Part shown: positions 7,349-9,371 of the stretch, piece after piece | Layout of the letters: the number at the start of each line of letters is the position of its first letter | How positions within the stretch are numbered: position 1 is the stretch's first letter | DNA from: JARFPW01 sp035464655 | GTDB lineage: Bacteria > Gemmatimonadota > Gemmatimonadetes > Palauibacterales > Palauibacteraceae | Assembly (NCBI GenBank): GCA_035464655.1 | Contig: DATHRZ010000026.1 | Span: forward strand, 1-9,371 | Length of the DNA: 9,371 nt | Direction of reading: 5' to 3' | Translations under genes and position numbers: made by a program | Notes under the pieces: model-generated | The model's input: the letters and a program-made list of their open reading frames with translations, nothing else | Told to the model about the DNA's origin: nothing | Databases searched by the model: none

Positions 7349-8853
7349 GCCTCCGGCTCTACAATACGCTCGGCCGCCGGGTCGAGACGTTCGAGCCGCT
7401 CGAGCCGGGCCGGGTCCGGATGTACACCTGCGGGCCCACCGTCTACGATCGGGCGCACATCGGGAACTTCCGCACCTTCGTGTGGGAAGACCTGCTGCGT
7501 CGCTGGCTGAAGGTGAGCGGGTTCGAGGTCGAGCAGGTGATGAATCTGACCGACGTCGACGACAAGACGATCCGGGCGGCCGTCGAGCGCGACGTCCCGC
7601 TGGCCGAGGTGACGCGCCCGGTGGAGCGGCAGTTCTTCGAAGACTGGGAGACGCTGGGGCTCGAGCGGGCCGAGCACTTCCCGCGCGCCACCGACCACGT
7701 CGAGCAGATGATCGACCTCGTGCGGCGCCTCGAGGAGGCCGGGCTCACCTACGAGCGCGACGGCTCGATCTACTTCGCGATCGGCCGGTTCGAGGCGTAC
7801 GGTCGACTGGTCGACCTCGACCCCGAGGCGCTTCGCGACGCCGGGCGGGCGGCCGGCGACGAAGAGTACACGAAGGACGACCCGCGCGACTTCGTGCTCT
7901 GGAAGGGCGGCGAGCGAACGACCGAGGGCGACGTGGCCACGTGGGACTCCCCCTGGGGGCCGGGCCGACCGGGCTGGCACCTCGAGTGCTCCGCGATGGC
8001 CATGCACTACCTGGGCGAGACGTTCGACATCCACACGGGTGGGGTCGACAACATCTTTCCGCACCACGTCAACGAGATGGCCCAGTCGGAGGGCGCGACC
8101 GGCGCGCCCTTCGCGCGCTACTGGCTCCACGCCGCCCACCTGCTCGTGGACGGCGGCAAGATGTCGAAGTCGCTCGGCAACTTCCACACGCTCGGCTCGC
8201 TGCTCGAGCGCGGCGCCCGTCCTTCGGCGATCCGCTACCTGCTGCTCAGCGCGCACTACCGCTCGCAATTGAACTTCACGCTCGACGGCCTCGCCGCCGC
8301 CGATCGCGCCGTCACCCGGCTGTGGGAGTTCCGCGAGCGCCTGGCGGCGGCGGGCCGCCGGGGCCGCAAGGCGGGCGATGCCGAGGGCGGAGAAGCCGAC
8401 GACGGCGTGGACGTGGCCCGGCGTCTCGTCGAGACGTGGAAGGCGGCCTTCGACGCGGCCATGAACGACGATCTCGCCGTGAGCGGCGCCCTCGCCGCCA
8501 CCTTCGACCTGGTTCGCGACGGCAACGCCGCCCTCGACGCGGGGCGCATCGACCCCGGGGGCGGGGACGTGTTGCGCGAGGCGCTCGACCGGTTCGACGC
8601 CGTGTTCGGCGTGCTCGCGCTGCGCGCGCGAGAGGAGGAGATCGACGACCCCGAGTTCGCCCGCTGGGTCGAAGGGAAGATCGAGGAGCGGGCGCGGGCG
8701 CGGGCGGAGCGCGACTTCGCGCGCGCCGACGCCGTGCGCGAGGAACTCGAGGAGCGCGGCGTGGTACTCGAAGACACTCCGTCGGGGACGCGCTGGAAGC
8801 GGGCGTCGGGCGTCGATCTGCGCGACTCGGACCTGCCTGCCGCACGGAGTTGA
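7345..8853 (+). CDS. cysS: Cysteinyl-tRNA synthetase
   Basis: CysS charges tRNA-Cys with cysteine. It is a class I, monomeric, zinc-dependent cytosolic enzyme. The protein is 502 residues, slightly longer than the E. coli enzyme (461). Visible features are YTCGPTVYD (27-35, zinc ligand Cys29), AHIGNF (37-42, HIGH motif), WHLECS (211-216, Cys215) and FPHHVNE (238-244, His240 and Glu244 completing the zinc site). KMSKS (272-276) is the ATP-binding loop. The C-terminal helical and DALR region (about 315-490) holds a Gly/Arg/Asp-rich insert at 336-356 that accounts for part of the extra length. The ATG overlaps the stop of the exported-protein gene (ATGA), which fixes the start. A promoter for the next unit begins inside its stop codon. 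Confidence 0.98.
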   Translation: MSLRLYNTLGRRVETFEPLEPGRVRMYTCGPTVYDRAHIGNFRTFVWEDLLRRWLKVSGFEVEQVMNLTDVDDKTIRAAVERDVPLAEVTRPVERQFFEDWETLGLERAEHFPRATDHVEQMIDLVRRLEEAGLTYERDGSIYFAIGRFEAYGRLVDLDPEALRDAGRAAGDEEYTKDDPRDFVLWKGGERTTEGDVATWDSPWGPGRPGWHLECSAMAMHYLGETFDIHTGGVDNIFPHHVNEMAQSEGATGAPFARYWLHAAHLLVDGGKMSKSLGNFHTLGSLLERGARPSAIRYLLLSAHYRSQLNFTLDGLAAADRAVTRLWEFRERLAAAGRRGRKAGDAEGGEADDGVDVARRLVETWKAAFDAAMNDDLAVSGALAATFDLVRDGNAALDAGRIDPGGGDVLREALDRFDAVFGVLALRAREEEIDDPEFARWVEGKIEERARARAERDFARADAVREELEERGVVLEDTPSGTRWKRASGVDLRDSDLPAARS

Positions 8854-8878
8854 CGAGAGCCGGCTCCACCCCTATGTT
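8850..8878 (+). promoter_or_regulatory. Sigma70-type promoter for the tRNA-Thr / tRNA-Tyr / tuf unit
   Basis: TTGACG (8850-8855, five of six matches to the -35 consensus) and TATGTT (8873-8878, four of six to the -10) are separated by exactly 17 bases. Transcription would start near 8885, about 15 bases before tRNA-Thr, a normal distance for a tRNA promoter. The -35 box includes the cysS stop codon. The GC-containing AGCCGTC just after the -10 could make the promoter responsive to the stringent response, as known for stable-RNA promoters; that part is inference. The 17-base spacer contains the 10-base palindrome GAGCCGGCTC (8857-8866). Confidence 0.6.
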
Positions 8879-8899
8879 AGCCGTCTATTTTGCTGATCT

Positions 8900-8972
8900 G
8901 CTGACGTAGCTCAACCGGAAGAGCATCGGATTTGTAATCCGAAGGTTGTGGGTTCGAGTCCCACCGTCAGCT
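8900..8972 (+). tRNA. tRNA-Thr (anticodon UGU)
   Basis: A complete cloverleaf is visible. The acceptor is GCTGACG (8900-8906) with CGTCAGC (8965-8971). The D-stem is GCTC/GAGC (8909-8912, 8921-8924) with GG in the loop. The anticodon stem is TCGGA/TCCGA, with loop TTTGTAA (8931-8937) and anticodon TGT (8933-8935). The T-stem is GTGGG/CCCAC with loop TTCGAGT (8953-8959). The discriminator base is T and CCA is not encoded, so it must be added by nucleotidyltransferase. It reads ACA and, by wobble, other ACN codons. It is the first gene of the tRNA-tuf unit. Confidence 0.96.
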
Positions 8973-9077
8973 CGGATGATGTTCGGGGCAGCAAAACGGC
9001 CGCGCCGATGACGGGCAGGCAGAACGGACTGGTACCGGCGGCCCATCGCCACCACACGGCCCGGACCGGACCGATGC

Positions 9078-9160
9078 GGTGGGGTACCGAAGCGGCCAAA
9101 CGGAGCAGACTGTAAATCTGCCGGCGTATGCCTACGGAGGTTCGAATCCTCCCCCCACCA
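9078..9160 (+). tRNA. tRNA-Tyr (anticodon GUA)
   Basis: This is a class II tRNA with a long variable arm. The acceptor is GGTGGGG (9078-9084) with CCCCACC (9153-9159), discriminator A9160. The D-stem is CCG/CGG (9087-9089, 9101-9103). The anticodon stem is GCAGA/TCTGC with loop CTGTAAA (9110-9116) and anticodon GTA (9112-9114). The variable arm is GGC-GTAT-GCC (9123-9132). The T-arm is GGAGG-TTCGAAT-CCTCC (9136-9152). CCA is not encoded. The 105-base gap after tRNA-Thr holds no third tRNA that I can fold, so the unit is shorter than the four-tRNA cluster ahead of E. coli tufB. Confidence 0.96.
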
Positions 9161-9205
9161 TTGCTGAAAGCACCACCCGTCGGCGAACCGTTGAAACCGT
9201 AACTT

Positions 9206-9222
9206 CGTGGCATCCGGCCACG
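9206..9222 (+). other. Hairpin in the tuf leader
   Basis: CGTGGC (9206-9211) and GCCACG (9217-9222) form a perfect 6-pair stem with loop ATCCG. It lies between tRNA-Tyr and the tuf ribosome binding site (AGGAG 9231-9235). No T-run follows, so it does not look like a terminator. It could aid processing of the tRNA-mRNA precursor or protect the tuf 5' end. Confidence 0.4.
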
Positions 9223-9245
9223 CCAGAATCAGGAGCGACGTCGAG

Positions 9246-9371
9246 ATGGCGAAGCAGAAGTTCGAACGTACGAAGCCGCACGTGAACGTGGGAACGATCG
9301 GTCACGTGGACCATGGGAAGACGACGCTGACGGCGGCGATCACGGAAGTACAGGCGGCGAAGGGGCTGGCC
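9246..9371 (+). CDS. tuf: Elongation factor Tu, N-terminal part (runs off the window)
   Basis: EF-Tu carries aminoacyl-tRNA to the ribosome as a GTP complex. The 42 visible codons encode MAKQKFERTKPHVNVGTIGH and continue through the P-loop GHVDHGKT (residues 19-26, GxxxxGKT) to TLTAAITEV, a diagnostic EF-Tu start. The ATG at 9246 has AGGAG at 9231-9235, a 10-base spacing. It follows tRNA-Thr and tRNA-Tyr and is probably co-transcribed with them from the promoter at 8850, because I see no good promoter in 9161-9245. The rest of the protein (usually about 400 residues) is outside the window. Confidence 0.98.
   Translation, partial: MAKQKFERTKPHVNVGTIGHVDHGKTTLTAAITEVQAAKGLA

Noticed and set aside
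6928..8268. 446-codon minus-strand open frame
   Set aside because: It lies opposite cysS and the exported-protein gene. It has no recognisable motif and shows the low-complexity composition typical of a GC-rich shadow.
7161..8909. 582-codon plus-strand open frame overlapping cysS
   Set aside because: It is an arginine-rich out-of-frame reading of cysS. The cysS frame has the complete zinc site, HIGH and KMSKS motifs.
8973..9077. A third tRNA (for example tRNA-Gly) between the two tRNAs
   Set aside because: No acceptor stem, T-loop TTC or anticodon arm can be assembled from these bases.
8911..9213. 100-residue minus-strand open frame containing GLEPTTFGLQIRCS and GGGRIRTSVGIRRQ-like text
   Set aside because: It is the reverse complement of the two tRNA genes. 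These strings are familiar spurious translations of antisense tRNA in sequence databases.

Overview
The window is a GC-rich stretch of bacterial chromosome packed with housekeeping genes. Third codon positions are almost all G or C, TTG and GTG starts are used, and gene junctions are tight (4-base overlaps). Gene content and codon bias suggest a high-GC, free-living bacterium. The archaeal-like GEGNGG motif in the hexosephosphate mutase and the actinobacterial-looking M48 protease fit several high-GC phyla (for example Gemmatimonadota or Actinobacteriota-like lineages). I cannot fix the taxon from the sequence alone.

Layout. Bases 1-66 are the last codons of an unidentified plus-strand gene. 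Bases 67-341 form a gene-free convergent region with several hairpins, a G-quadruplex-type G-tract cluster and a likely intrinsic terminator for the minus-strand unit. That minus-strand unit (2658 to 342) carries a cystathionine gamma-synthase/gamma-lyase followed 70 bases later by a membrane M48 zinc protease. A 140-base divergent region separates it from a plus-strand run: an unknown 140-residue helical protein, a phosphoglucosamine/phosphomannomutase (glmM-like), glmS, an unknown exported protein and cysS. From glmM to cysS the genes are 4 bases apart or overlap by 4, so they look like one translationally coupled operon. GlmS makes glucosamine-6-phosphate and GlmM isomerises it to glucosamine-1-phosphate, two consecutive steps toward UDP-GlcNAc and the cell wall. 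The exported protein and cysS share the transcript without an obvious pathway link.

A well-formed sigma70-type promoter overlaps the cysS stop codon. It should drive tRNA-Thr(UGU), tRNA-Tyr(GUA) and the tuf gene (EF-Tu), of which only the first 42 codons are in the window. tRNA-Thr/tRNA-Tyr ahead of tuf is an old bacterial arrangement.

I found no mobile element, CRISPR array, phage gene, defence gene or obviously new multi-gene system. The points most worth a second look are the two uncharacterised proteins attached to the glm/cysS operon, a possible alternative RNA structure at the glmM ribosome binding site, the G-tract cluster behind the protease gene, and the promoter built into the cysS stop codon.
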